64,000 bases of DNA, from the NCBI RefSeq assembly GCF_003628145.1, contig NZ_RBZV01000008.1:62001-126000 (forward strand), given 5' to 3'. Shown in pieces: positions 1 through 8,031 of this stretch. The DNA comes from Trinickia fusca. GTDB taxonomy: Bacteria > Pseudomonadota > Gammaproteobacteria > Burkholderiales > Burkholderiaceae. The first letter of the stretch is position 1; every line of letters begins with the position of its first letter. Position numbers and translations under genes: made by a program. The notes beneath the pieces are model-generated. The model made no database searches and was not told the origin of the DNA. It was given only the letters and a program-made list of their open reading frames with translations.

Positions 1-19
1 GTACAAGAAGATTTGCCAT
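1..19 (-). CDS. FitA-like antitoxin, first six codons only (truncated by window edge)
   Basis: Reading leftward from 19, the codons give M-A-N-L-L-V before the window ends. A perfect GGGGGAG ribosome binding site lies 7 bases upstream of the ATG. FitA/VapB-type ribbon-helix-helix antitoxins of the plasmid-stability family commonly begin this way (MANLLVRN or MASLLVRN). The adjoining TGCTATCA/TGATAGCA octamers are the recognition half-sites described for Neisseria FitA. The toxin partner (FitB, PIN domain) would lie further left, outside the window. The identity rests on six residues plus the operator, so it is inference. Confidence 0.5.
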
Positions 20-38
20 CACCAGCTCCCCCAAAACG

Positions 39-88
39 ATGCTATCAATGATAGCATTCGACCGGGCCGATGCAAGCATTTGCTATCA
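39..88. promoter_or_regulatory. FitA-type operator: octamer half-sites upstream of the left-edge antitoxin
   Basis: Positions 39-57 form a perfect inverted repeat, ATGCTATC-AAT-GATAGCAT. It contains the octamers TGCTATCA (40-47) and TGATAGCA (49-56), and a third octamer TGCTATCA sits at 81-88. FitA of Neisseria is reported to bind TGCTATCA/TGATAGCA half-sites in its own promoter. Location just upstream of a leftward MANLLV start supports autoregulation of a toxin-antitoxin operon. Confidence 0.55.
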
Positions 89-527
89 GCGGCGAACCAC
101 ACGCTGCACACACGCGCGACGAGCACGCACAATGATCCCTCCGATCGCGTAGCCCAACCAGTTGGCCGGACGGCTTTGACGATTGAACAAGCCGATGAGC
201 GATCTCACGCGTTAGCGATAGACCACGATCATGCTCGGATGCTAACGCTGGCGTGCCGCCTGACGGCAGCGCTGCTCACCTTCCCGGACTAAAGTTCGAG
301 GTCTCTCGGTAGTCGCCGCCTTGGCGAACTTGATGGCACGAACGACAACCGAAAACAGCGGCACGACCGACGTCGTCTTGCTGCCGCTTTCGATGGGCTG
401 GCGACGCCTTGGCGTGCGGCAGGCGCTGGCCCGCGTGGGCCAGCACACTCAGGAAATTCTCGTGCGGCTGAAGAGCCGCGCCCACCGCCCGCCTCCAGCG
501 GCAACAAGCGTGACGCTAGTGCAGTTG
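89..527. other. Gap with no convincing gene
   Basis: No reading frame here has a recognisable product. A leftward 69-codon frame (485-276, GTG start behind a GGAG) contains one C-R-S-C-H haem-like motif. It has no signal peptide, no export context and overlaps other open frames of similar length, so it is not called as a gene. The left part carries the operator repeats described separately. Confidence 0.4.
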
Positions 528-2027
528 CTACCGCGCGTCTTCCTGCATTTGCACCTGCACGGGTGCGCCGATCTTACCTGCCACGCTGGGTGCGATCACG
601 AGATAACGGCGTTTGTCGGTGCCTGCTTCAGCCCCCTTCTCCGCGGATGTCCCCGCCGTATTCGACGTCACCACTTCGCGAATCTGGCCAAGTGCATTGA
701 CGATCGCCGCACCGGCCGGGTTCGTCTTGAACGATGCGAGCGGTTCGATGCTGCCGCTGCCGTCGGGATGCGGAGCGAGCCCCAGCACATACGGCTGCTT
801 CGGCTGCAAGCCGGACACGGCCGCTTGCAGCACCTGCACGAGGCCTTGATCGAACAGTGCGACGGTCGTCGACGCCGTGCCACCGGCGACGGCCCTGAGC
901 GTCAGATGCTCGGCGTTGCCGGCTAGGCCGAGGGACTCGGTATTCTGCGTACCATCCCCTTCGGGCACCGCGTTCGGCACATAAACGAGCGCTTGTGGAG
1001 CCTGCCCGATCGGCACCGTCGCGACGACTCGGTTGGCCAGCGTATCGATGACGGCCACTGCGTCGGCATTCTCGAGCCCGACATAAATGCGCGTACCGTC
1101 GCCAGACGGCCACAGGCCGTGCGGCAGGCTTCCTACCGGGATCGTCGCGACCTGCGAGAAGTCGTCAGTGCGGAACACCTTCACTTGGTTCAGGCCACCC
1201 ACGGTCACGTAAGCGAACGTTCCATTCGCGTTGCGAACGATGTTCACGTGATTTGTGATGGGTCCCGTATCGAGCGTCTTGAGCAAGGTGAACGGTGCGT
1301 GCGCGTCGAACACCTGCGTCTTGCCCACGTCCTTCAGCGTGAACCACACTTGCTTGCCGTCGGGCGTCGCCGCGAGATCCGGACAAAACGGGCTCGCCTG
1401 CGTGACCTTGCCGACGATCCGATGCTCGGCCACCGATATGACGTCGGTCTCGGGATTGAACGACGAGCACACATAGCCGTACTTGCCGTCGGGCGAAAAG
1501 ATCTGCATGCCTGGCCCGTTGGGCACGGTGATCCGCGTCTTCTCCGCGAACGTTTTGCCGTCGAGCACGTCGATGTAGTTCTCGCCGCGCACCGTCACCC
1601 AGACCTCGCTGCCGTCCCGCGTGAAGAATGCTTCGTGCGGCGAGCGCCCCACATACGTTATGTGCTTGACCGCATTGGTCTGCGTATCGATGAATGCGAC
1701 CGAATTCGAGCCGATCGAAACGACGGCGAGCGTACGTCGATCAGGCGAAACGCCCATGCCGTGTACGAGTAATTGGCCGCGATAGAGCGGGCTGAAGTTG
1801 GCTGGCGACGGATCGCCGAGACGAATCTCGCCGACGAGATGGTTGTCGGCCGGGTCGATCACCGACACGGTGTTCGAGAATTGCTCCGCCGCATAGACCC
1901 GATCGTGATGGCTGATGGGAATGTCAGCATCGGATGCGGCGCCGGGCACCTGGCCGGCGAACGACGCCTGCACCATGAACAAGGCACTGGACGCCAGGGC
2001 GGTAGCGAGTCGATGAGTTACTTTCAT
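528..2027 (-). CDS. Exported YVTN/YncE-type beta-propeller protein
   Basis: A 499-residue protein with a cleavable signal peptide (about residues 1-25, ending near S-F-A-G). It is followed by a seven-bladed YVTN-type propeller in which phrases such as VSVIDPADNHLVGEI and VAVIDTLANRVVATVPIG recur at about 40-residue spacing. Such propellers are periplasmic or surface proteins linked to redox or metal metabolism, often of unknown ligand. The last 130 residues after the propeller form a separate unassigned domain. The start ATG (2025-2027) overlaps the stop of the upstream DUF305 gene (ATGA), so the two are co-translated. The longer in-frame extension is rejected because it would hide the signal peptide. 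Confidence 0.85.
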   Translation of the reverse strand: MKVTHRLATALASSALFMVQASFAGQVPGAASDADIPISHHDRVYAAEQFSNTVSVIDPADNHLVGEIRLGDPSPANFSPLYRGQLLVHGMGVSPDRRTLAVVSIGSNSVAFIDTQTNAVKHITYVGRSPHEAFFTRDGSEVWVTVRGENYIDVLDGKTFAEKTRITVPNGPGMQIFSPDGKYGYVCSSFNPETDVISVAEHRIVGKVTQASPFCPDLAATPDGKQVWFTLKDVGKTQVFDAHAPFTLLKTLDTGPITNHVNIVRNANGTFAYVTVGGLNQVKVFRTDDFSQVATIPVGSLPHGLWPSGDGTRIYVGLENADAVAVIDTLANRVVATVPIGQAPQALVYVPNAVPEGDGTQNTESLGLAGNAEHLTLRAVAGGTASTTVALFDQGLVQVLQAAVSGLQPKQPYVLGLAPHPDGSGSIEPLASFKTNPAGAAIVNALGQIREVVTSNTAGTSAEKGAEAGTDKRRYLVIAPSVAGKIGAPVQVQMQEDAR

Positions 2028-2509
2028 TTTGATTCCCGCGTAGTGGAACGATCGTTGGACGGAGATGCACAAGGCGTGCTCGCGGTCGAAGAACAGGGCA
2101 TCGCGTGAAGTTGATCGGGTGCCGGCGCGGAAGGCGGCAACGGCTGCCCTAACGCAAGTCGCATCGCCGCGATTTCCTGCTGCTGCTCGACGACGATTTC
2201 CTGCGCGATACGGCGTAATTTCTCGTTGTGACCGTAACGCAGCTCGGCCTGGGCCATGTCGATGGCCCCTTGGTGATGGGGGATCATGGCGGCGGCGAAA
2301 TCGCGATCGACGTCACCGGTCGGCTTGATCGACATGCCGTCCATCATCTTGGACATCGCCGTGTCGTTATCGGCCAAAAACGCAGCTTCTTCTGCACTGC
2401 GAAAATCCGGTGGCCCGGCGGCGATCGCATCGGACTCCGCAGCAAACGTCGCTGCCAGCATCAACGCGGCGAACATCGGACGCGCGAATGCGGGTGATAA
2501 AAGGCACAT
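2024..2509 (-). CDS. Exported DUF305 domain protein
   Basis: A 161-residue protein with an N-terminal signal peptide (about residues 1-31, ending A-I-A-A). A DUF305 ferritin-like helical domain follows, marked by M-I-P-H-H-Q-G-A-I-D-M-A near residue 75. DUF305 proteins are small secreted helical proteins often found with copper or redox genes; no enzymatic activity is established for them. The C-terminal tail from about residue 125 is Pro/Ser/Thr-rich and unstructured-looking. A GGAG ribosome binding site precedes the ATG. It is the first gene of a leftward two-gene operon with the YVTN propeller and divergent from the ECF sigma gene. The upstream region carries an ECF-type promoter. Confidence 0.85.
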   Translation of the reverse strand: MCLLSPAFARPMFAALMLAATFAAESDAIAAGPPDFRSAEEAAFLADNDTAMSKMMDGMSIKPTGDVDRDFAAAMIPHHQGAIDMAQAELRYGHNEKLRRIAQEIVVEQQQEIAAMRLALGQPLPPSAPAPDQLHAMPCSSTASTPCASPSNDRSTTRESK

Positions 2510-2546
2510 GAATGAAGCTCCCTGTGAACGCGATGGATATCAGCGC

Positions 2547-2576
2547 GAACACAGGGACAAGCAGCGTTATTCCATC
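2547..2576 (-). promoter_or_regulatory. Candidate ECF-type promoter for the DUF305-YVTN operon
   Basis: Read leftward, GATGGAATAA (2576-2567) is followed after 14 bases by GTGTTC (2552-2547), 38 bases before the DUF305 start. The same two boxes occur in the opposite orientation in front of the sigma gene with a 13-base spacer. The GGAAT-type -35 is typical of ECF sigma factors. Assignment as a promoter is inference. Confidence 0.45.
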
Positions 2577-2641
2577 GCTCGATTCTCGCTCATCGGCATC
2601 GCAGCCCTAGCGCGTTTATTCCCATGCGTCACGAGCGAATC

Positions 2642-2670
2642 GATGGAATAAACTGCGCGCACACGTGTTC
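2642..2670 (+). promoter_or_regulatory. Candidate autoregulatory ECF-type promoter of the sigma operon
   Basis: GATGGAATAA (2642-2651), then 13 bases, then GTGTTC (2665-2670), 66 bases upstream of the sigma factor ATG. It mirrors the boxes at 2547-2576. With its flank (CGATGGAATAA against TTATTCCATCG at 2567-2577) it forms an 11-bp perfect inverted repeat across the divergent promoter region. Confidence 0.45.
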
Positions 2671-2736
2671 CCCTGTACATGAATAACGACGAAGGCCCAC
2701 CAAGGGCCGGCTGCGCGAAACAGACTGGTATGAGAA

Positions 2737-3255
2737 ATGAACATCCGCGATGAATTGACGGAGCACGTGCCGCGCTTGAGGCGCTATGCCCGAGCGCTGA
2801 TCCGAAATCAGGAACTTGCCGACGACCTCGTTCAGGACACACTCGAGCGCGCGCTACAGCGGCTGAGCCTGTTCGAACCCGGCACCGATCTGCGCGCCTG
2901 GCTCTTCACGATCATGCATAACGTGTTCGCCAATCAGGCGCGCAAGGCGTCAGTACGCGCGTTGCATGTCGGGCTGGACGACGACGTCGTCGACCAGAAC
3001 AACTTTTCGGTTGCGCCGGGGGAGTCGCGCTCGCTCGAAGTACGCGACCTCGACTACGCGCTGCAACGCCTGCCGGCCGAACAGCGCGAGGTGGTGCTGC
3101 TCGTCGGTCTCGAGGAGATGAGTTACGCCGATGTGGCCCTCACGCTCGGCATTCCGATCGGCACTGTCATGTCGCGTCTTTCGCGCGGCCGCGAGCGATT
3201 GAGAGCTTGGATGACGGGCGCAAAGCCTGTCGAGAAACTGAGGATGGTGAAATGA
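2737..3255 (+). CDS. ECF-family RNA polymerase sigma factor
   Basis: A 172-residue protein of the usual ECF length. Region 2 spans roughly residues 10-75, with ADDLVQDTLERAL and the core-binding LRAWLFTIMHNVF segment. Region 4 spans about 105-160, with LPAEQREVVLLVGLEEMSY and a helix-turn-helix IPIGTVMSRLSRGRERL. It recruits core polymerase to a small regulon and is normally held by the anti-sigma factor encoded next. The two genes overlap by ATGA (3252-3255). Its location between a secreted DUF305/YVTN operon and an exported sulfite-oxidase-like enzyme suggests it responds to an envelope redox or oxyanion signal; that signal is inference. The divergent intergenic region contains mirrored candidate ECF promoters. 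Confidence 0.95.
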   Translation: MNIRDELTEHVPRLRRYARALIRNQELADDLVQDTLERALQRLSLFEPGTDLRAWLFTIMHNVFANQARKASVRALHVGLDDDVVDQNNFSVAPGESRSLEVRDLDYALQRLPAEQREVVLLVGLEEMSYADVALTLGIPIGTVMSRLSRGRERLRAWMTGAKPVEKLRMVK

Positions 3256-4079
3256 ACGAGCGGCCGGATCCCTTTACCGAAGACGACATCCATGCCTACG
3301 TCGACAGCTTGCTACCGGAAGCGCAACGCATCGAAATCGAGCGCGCACTCGAACGCGACCCGGCGCTGGCAGCACGCGTCAGCGACTATTTTGCGCAGAA
3401 CACCTTGTTCCATGAGCGTTACGACCGGGTACTTCAAGAGCCCTTGCCTCAGCGGCTGCGCCAGGCAGCCGTGCCATCGCACCGCCCGGCGGCGAACTGG
3501 CGGCACTATGCAGGACTTGCTGCCGCGCTCGTGCTCGGCATCGGCATCGGCGTGGGCACCGACATGCAACTACATCCGCCTGCTTCGCCCCAGGTCGCGA
3601 GCGACGCCACGCGGTATGCCGATGCGACCCAAGCGGCCGACCCGCTCCCGCAGCAGGCCGCGATCGCCCACGTGCTGTACATGCCCGCCGTCGAACGCCC
3701 CGCGCAACTCGGCTCGCAGAATGAACAGCAATTCGTGCGGTGGCTCGCGCAGCGGCTCGGCACCGACGTGAAACCGCCGGTTCTCTCCCGCAGCGGCTTC
3801 GAGTTGATGGGTGGGCGCCTGCTGCACACGACCGACGGGCCAACCGCCCTGTTCATGTACCGCGATGCAGCGGGCGAGCGCGTCACGCTCTACATTTCAC
3901 GCAGGACGACAAGCCTAGCCACGACCGCGTTCAAGCTCTATCGGGACGGCCCCGTCAATGTCTTCTATTGGATCGATGGCGACTTTGGCTATGCGATCTC
4001 CGGCGGCATCGATCGCCGCCGGCTGCTTGCGCTCTCACACGACGTCTACAAACAAATCACCGCCGCGCAACAAGGCTGA
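3252..4079 (+). CDS. Transmembrane anti-sigma factor
   Basis: A 275-residue protein. Residues 1-75 form an acidic cytoplasmic anti-sigma-like domain (MNERPDPFTEDDIHAYVDSL at the N-terminus, the FecR/RskA-like start seen in ECF partners). A single membrane helix follows at about 86-103 (LAAALVLGIGIGVG), then a periplasmic domain of about 170 residues. No zinc-binding HxxxCxxC motif of ZAS anti-sigma factors is present. The ATG overlaps the sigma stop codon, indicating coupled translation. Its expected role is to sequester the sigma factor at the inner membrane and release it on a periplasmic cue. Confidence 0.88.
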   Translation: MNERPDPFTEDDIHAYVDSLLPEAQRIEIERALERDPALAARVSDYFAQNTLFHERYDRVLQEPLPQRLRQAAVPSHRPAANWRHYAGLAAALVLGIGIGVGTDMQLHPPASPQVASDATRYADATQAADPLPQQAAIAHVLYMPAVERPAQLGSQNEQQFVRWLAQRLGTDVKPPVLSRSGFELMGGRLLHTTDGPTALFMYRDAAGERVTLYISRRTTSLATTAFKLYRDGPVNVFYWIDGDFGYAISGGIDRRRLLALSHDVYKQITAAQQG

Positions 4080-4227
4080 CCTCGACCCTGAGCGAGCAAT
4101 ACATACAAAAAAGGCACCGGTCCCATCGCGAATTTGCCTATTACATAGTCTGAAGGCGTTCCTATACTGCTGAGCGTTGCACCTGCTATCGGATCGATCG
4201 AACGTCTTACGACTACTGAGGGCAACC

Positions 4228-5457
4228 TTGAACCCCTACGATCCAGACGTCTCCCTGCGACGCCGCAAACTACTCGGCGCCCTTGGCGCCGCATTCGCTG
4301 CACCGCTCCTGGCAAACGCGGCGGAAAGCACACACATCGTCCTTCCGTTCAGCAACGGCGAGCGGCCGCTCACGTCTGGCTTTCCGCAGAAATCAGGCAT
4401 GATTCTGCAGCGGACGCGCCCTCCATTGCTCGAAACGCCGTTCGACGTATTCGACCAGAGGGTGTTCACGCCCAACGATCGCTTCTATGTGCGCTGGCAC
4501 CTCGCGTCGATTCCTACGACGATCGATCCACATACTTTCCGCCTCGACATTCGCGGTCATGTGAATCGCCCCGTCAGTCTCACGCTCGACGAGCTGGTCA
4601 GCCGATTCCCACGCTTCGAGATCGCCGCCGTGAACCAGTGCTCCGGCAATTCACGAGGCTTCTTCGAACCACGTGTGCCGGGTGGACAATGGGCCAACGG
4701 TGCCATGGGCAACGCCCGCTGGACCGGTGTGCGCCTGAAGGACCTGCTCACACATGCCGGCGTCCTGACAAACGCCGTGCGGGTGCGCTTCGACGGACTC
4801 GACTCGGGTGTCATCCCACAAACGCCGAAGTACCTGAAGTCACTAGCCATCGAGCACGCGCTCGACGGCGAAGTGATGGTTGCCTATGCGATGAACGGGC
4901 AGCCCCTGCCGCTTCTCAACGGCTATCCGCTGAGGCTCGTCGTGCCTGGATGGTATGCAACCTACTGGGTCAAGATGCTGCACGACATCGAAGTGCTCGA
5001 TGGTCCCGACGACAACTTCTGGACCGCGAAGGCCTACCTGGTGCCGGACAACCACTATGCGAACGTGCACCCAGGCGAACACGGATTCAAGCAAGTGCCG
5101 ATCAGCACCATGCTGCCACGCTCGTTTTTCACGAATGTGCAAGCGGGTGCGCGGGTGCGCGTCAGCGAGCCCATGCTCGTACGCGGCATCGCGTTCGGCG
5201 GCGCATCCGCGCTCAAGCAGGTGCAATTCTCGGCCGATGCCGGGCATACCTGGAGCACGGCCGCATTGGGCCGCGACTTCGGCAAGTACAGCTTCCGTCA
5301 ATGGCAGACGACCGTTCGTTTCACGCAGCCGGGTAAGCAGATCCTGATGGTGCGCGCAGTCAATGCAAACGGCGAGTCGCAGCCGAGCGTGCCGAACTGG
5401 AACGGCGCGGGGTTCATGAGAAACGTCGTCGAATCGATCGACGTCGATGTCGCTTGA
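4228..5457 (+). CDS. Tat-exported sulfite-oxidase-family molybdopterin enzyme (SorA-like)
   Basis: About 409 residues. An N-terminal twin-arginine-type signal (S-L-R-R-R-K-L-L-G-A-L-G) precedes a sulfite oxidase molybdopterin domain (about 60-290) and a Mo-co dimerisation domain (about 300-409). The Cys in N-Q-C-S-G-N-S-R near residue 138 corresponds to the cysteine ligand of molybdenum. The preferred start is TTG 4228, which has GAGGG six bases upstream; TTG 4177 is an in-frame alternative. The following gene encodes a small c-type cytochrome, the arrangement of SorAB sulfite dehydrogenases, which oxidise sulfite to sulfate in the periplasm and pass electrons to the cytochrome. Substrate assignment is by family only. 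Confidence 0.87.
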   Translation: MNPYDPDVSLRRRKLLGALGAAFAAPLLANAAESTHIVLPFSNGERPLTSGFPQKSGMILQRTRPPLLETPFDVFDQRVFTPNDRFYVRWHLASIPTTIDPHTFRLDIRGHVNRPVSLTLDELVSRFPRFEIAAVNQCSGNSRGFFEPRVPGGQWANGAMGNARWTGVRLKDLLTHAGVLTNAVRVRFDGLDSGVIPQTPKYLKSLAIEHALDGEVMVAYAMNGQPLPLLNGYPLRLVVPGWYATYWVKMLHDIEVLDGPDDNFWTAKAYLVPDNHYANVHPGEHGFKQVPISTMLPRSFFTNVQAGARVRVSEPMLVRGIAFGGASALKQVQFSADAGHTWSTAALGRDFGKYSFRQWQTTVRFTQPGKQILMVRAVNANGESQPSVPNWNGAGFMRNVVESIDVDVA

Positions 5458-5473
5458 ACGACGAGGGAAGACA

Positions 5474-5908
5474 ATGCACGCAAAGTGGATTCATATCGCG
5501 CGAGTGTGGGCTGCACCCGTTCTCGCGGCAGTCGTCGTTGCCGTGATCGGCAGCCGCTATTTGCCCGCATCGGCGCAATCGCAAACCGCAAAGCAAACCG
5601 AACGAGTACCGCCGGTACGGTTCGCGGCGGTCGATGTGACGCTGCCGTCTGGCGAAACCGTGTTTCCTCCCGGCAAGGGCTCGGAGATTGCGAATGCCAA
5701 CTGCGTGATTTGCCATTCGACGGGCATGGTATTGCGGCAGCCCGCGCTGACCGTCGACGAGTGGCACGCGGAGATCGACAAGATGCGCAACGCGTTCGGC
5801 GCCCCCATTCCCGCCGATCAGGTGGACGAACTCGCCCACTACCTCAGCACCATCAATGGACGCAAGCTTGACGGGGGACCGTCCGGGGTCGACCACCAGG
5901 CAAACTGA
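5474..5908 (+). CDS. Monohaem c-type cytochrome, SorB-like partner
   Basis: A 144-residue protein with a signal or anchor helix (about residues 11-35, ending P-A-S-A-Q) and a single haem-binding C-V-I-C-H at residues 77-81. A candidate axial Met lies in the following S-T-G-M or the later D-K-M-R. The ATG at 5474 has AGGGAAG just upstream; an upstream in-frame ATG at 5447 overlaps the molybdoenzyme gene. It directly follows the sulfite-oxidase-like gene with 16 bases between them, matching the SorB electron acceptor of SorA in sulfite dehydrogenases. It probably carries electrons from the molybdenum centre to the respiratory chain. Confidence 0.85.
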   Translation: MHAKWIHIARVWAAPVLAAVVVAVIGSRYLPASAQSQTAKQTERVPPVRFAAVDVTLPSGETVFPPGKGSEIANANCVICHSTGMVLRQPALTVDEWHAEIDKMRNAFGAPIPADQVDELAHYLSTINGRKLDGGPSGVDHQAN

Positions 5909-5931
5909 ATCGTTGCCAGCCTGACGCTGGC

Positions 5932-6141
5932 CTATTGCGGCAGCGACGCGGCCGTACTTGCGAACATCTGCGTCGCCAACGTACGAAACGCCCGTGCGCT
6001 GGGGCTCAACGTGCGTGACTGGCGCCAGATCATGTTGAGCTCGCGTTCGATCTTCAGGTCGTGCACCGGCAGTTGCACCAGGACACCGGCGGCCAGTTCC
6101 TCAGCCACGATGTGGCGCGACACCCAGGCCACGGCGTGATC
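5932..6141 (-). pseudogene. C-terminal remnant of a LysR-family regulator
   Basis: The last roughly 69 codons of this leftward frame (V-A-W-V-S-R-H-I-V-A-E-E-L through to a stop at 5932-5934) read like the C-terminal end of a LysR effector-binding domain. This includes the typical L-V-Q-L-P-V-H-D-L-K-I-E-R strand and the final R-A-F-R-T-L-A helix. Upstream of about 6190 the similarity stops: the DNA-binding half and most of the effector domain are missing, and the TPR gene begins 130 bases further on. It looks like a truncated gene whose 5' part was deleted during a rearrangement. Its former target may have been the adjacent sulfite genes; this is inference. Confidence 0.6.
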
Positions 6142-6276
6142 GGGCCGGCAACGCGCTGCGAGCGACGCGTCGATTCCGGCGAGCCGGGCCGTTTGAGGGA
6201 TAATCGGCGCGATTCGCCCTACCCGGCGCTCGCTGCGCCGGGGCAACTCGTCACTTCTCGCTGCCTCCGATCGTTC

Positions 6277-8025
6277 ATGAGCAAGTCCGGCCCTTCGCGA
6301 CAACTCGACAATCTGCTGCAACAAGCCGTCGCGCTTCAGCAAAACGGTGCAATCGCCGATGCCGAGGAGCTCTATCGCGAGATTCTCGCCCAGCGCCCGC
6401 GCCACTTCGACGCGCTGCAACTGCTCGGCGCGCTGTCATTGCAAACGGGACGCCTCGCCGAAGGCGTCGCACTGCTCGAGCAAGCGGTCGCGATCAACGC
6501 CACGCAGGCGCCCGTCCACTCGAACCTCGCGTACGCGTTGAACGCGCTCCATCGTCACGAACAGGCTTTGAGCGCGGCCAATCGCGCGCTCGCGCTGAAG
6601 CCCGGCTTCATCGATGCGCTGAACAACCGCGGCAATGCGCTCGCCGCACTGGCGCGTCCGCTCGATGCGCTCGCGAGCTTCGAAAAAGCGCTGGCCGCCC
6701 AGCCGCAATTTGCCCAAGCATGGAACAACCGCAGCTGCGTGCTGCGCGATCTCGGCCGCCCCGACGATGCGCTCGCCAGTTGCGACCAGGCGCTCGCGCT
6801 GCGCCCCGACTACGCCGAAGCCTGGAGCAATCGCGGCAACGCGCTCAGCGATCTGAACCGGCCGCTCGACGCGCAGGCGAGTTACGAGCGCGCGCTGTCG
6901 CTGTCGCGCGAGTTCACCGATGCCTGGAACAATCTTGGTCTCACCTACGTCGACCTGAACCGCCATGCCGACGCGCTCGCGAGCTACGACAAGGCACTCG
7001 CTCTGGCACCCGATGCCGCGGAAACGCATTGGAACCGGGCACTTTGCCTGCTGCAAATGGGCGAATTCGAAGCGGGCTGGCGCGAATATGAGTGGCGCTG
7101 GGCGCGCGCGCGCATCAAAGCCGGCAAACGTGCTTTCGATCAACCGCTATGGCTCGGCGACACACCGCTCGAAGGCAAGACGATTCTGCTGCATGCCGAG
7201 CAAGGGCTCGGCGATACCCTCCAGTTCTGCCGCTATGCCTCGCTCGTCGCACAGCAAGGCGCGCGCGTCGTGCTCGAAGTGCAACCGGAGCTGATCCGAT
7301 TGCTGGCCAATCTCGAGGGCGTCGACCTCCTCGTGGAAGCGGGGCAGCCGCTGCCGCCGTTCGATTACCACTGCCCGTTTCTGAGCCTGCCGCTCGCACT
7401 ACGCACGACGCAAGCCACGATTCCCGGTAACACGCCCTATCTGTTCGCCGATGCGCAAGCCTCGCAGCATTTCGCGGCGCGTATCGCAGCGCTCGACGGC
7501 TCGCGGAACGCGCTGAAGGTGGGGCTCGTCTGGGCCGGCGGCAATCGGCCTCACGTACCCGAGCTGCGCAAGAACGATGCGCGCCGTTCGCTCGCGCTCG
7601 AGCAGCTCGCACCCATCCTCGACTTGCCCGGCGTACAGTTCTTCAGTCTGCAAAAGGGCGCGCCCGCGCAGCAGTTGACGGCCATGCACGAGCGCCACGC
7701 GGCGAGCCGGACTATCGTCGACTGGACCGACGAGCTGCACGATTTCGCGGACACCGCCGCGCTCGTCGACAACCTCGATCTCGTGCTTTCCGTCGATACG
7801 TCCACCGCTCACCTGGCCGGCGCGATGAACAAGCCCGTGTGGATCCTGAACCGGCTCGATACGTGCTGGCGCTGGCTGCTCGAACGCAACGACAGTCCCT
7901 GGTATCCGAGCGTGCGCTTGTTCCGGCAGCCGACACTCGGCGATTGGGCGAGCGTCATCAACACCGTCGCGCACGCGTTGAACGCATTGAGCGAGCGTCC
8001 CACTTCGCACGGTAGCGGCAGCTAG
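6277..8025 (+). CDS. TPR-repeat protein with glycosyltransferase-9/41-like C-terminal domain
   Basis: A 582-residue cytoplasmic protein. About seven to eight tetratricopeptide repeats fill residues 10-300, with recurring pieces such as ALALKPGFIDALNNRGNAL and YAEAWSNRGNALSDL. The remaining residues form a GT-B-like domain related to heptosyltransferase family 9 and the bacterial TPR-OGT-like proteins. Landmarks are H-A-E-Q-G-L-G-D-T-L-Q-F-C-R-Y (about 315), K-V-G-L-V-W-A-G and S-V-D-T-S-T-A-H-L-A-G-A near residue 510. The acceptor and sugar donor are unknown. The ATG at 6277 starts the TPR region directly; a longer frame extends upstream but lacks similarity. No adjacent gene is clearly co-transcribed. 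Confidence 0.82.
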   Translation: MSKSGPSRQLDNLLQQAVALQQNGAIADAEELYREILAQRPRHFDALQLLGALSLQTGRLAEGVALLEQAVAINATQAPVHSNLAYALNALHRHEQALSAANRALALKPGFIDALNNRGNALAALARPLDALASFEKALAAQPQFAQAWNNRSCVLRDLGRPDDALASCDQALALRPDYAEAWSNRGNALSDLNRPLDAQASYERALSLSREFTDAWNNLGLTYVDLNRHADALASYDKALALAPDAAETHWNRALCLLQMGEFEAGWREYEWRWARARIKAGKRAFDQPLWLGDTPLEGKTILLHAEQGLGDTLQFCRYASLVAQQGARVVLEVQPELIRLLANLEGVDLLVEAGQPLPPFDYHCPFLSLPLALRTTQATIPGNTPYLFADAQASQHFAARIAALDGSRNALKVGLVWAGGNRPHVPELRKNDARRSLALEQLAPILDLPGVQFFSLQKGAPAQQLTAMHERHAASRTIVDWTDELHDFADTAALVDNLDLVLSVDTSTAHLAGAMNKPVWILNRLDTCWRWLLERNDSPWYPSVRLFRQPTLGDWASVINTVAHALNALSERPTSHGSGS

Positions 8026-8031
8026 CGAGCG

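Noticed and set aside
276-485. Leftward 69-codon frame with a C-R-S-C-H motif
   Set aside because: It lacks a signal peptide, a distinct ribosome site in context and a family resemblance; a single CxxCH can occur by chance in G+C-rich frames.
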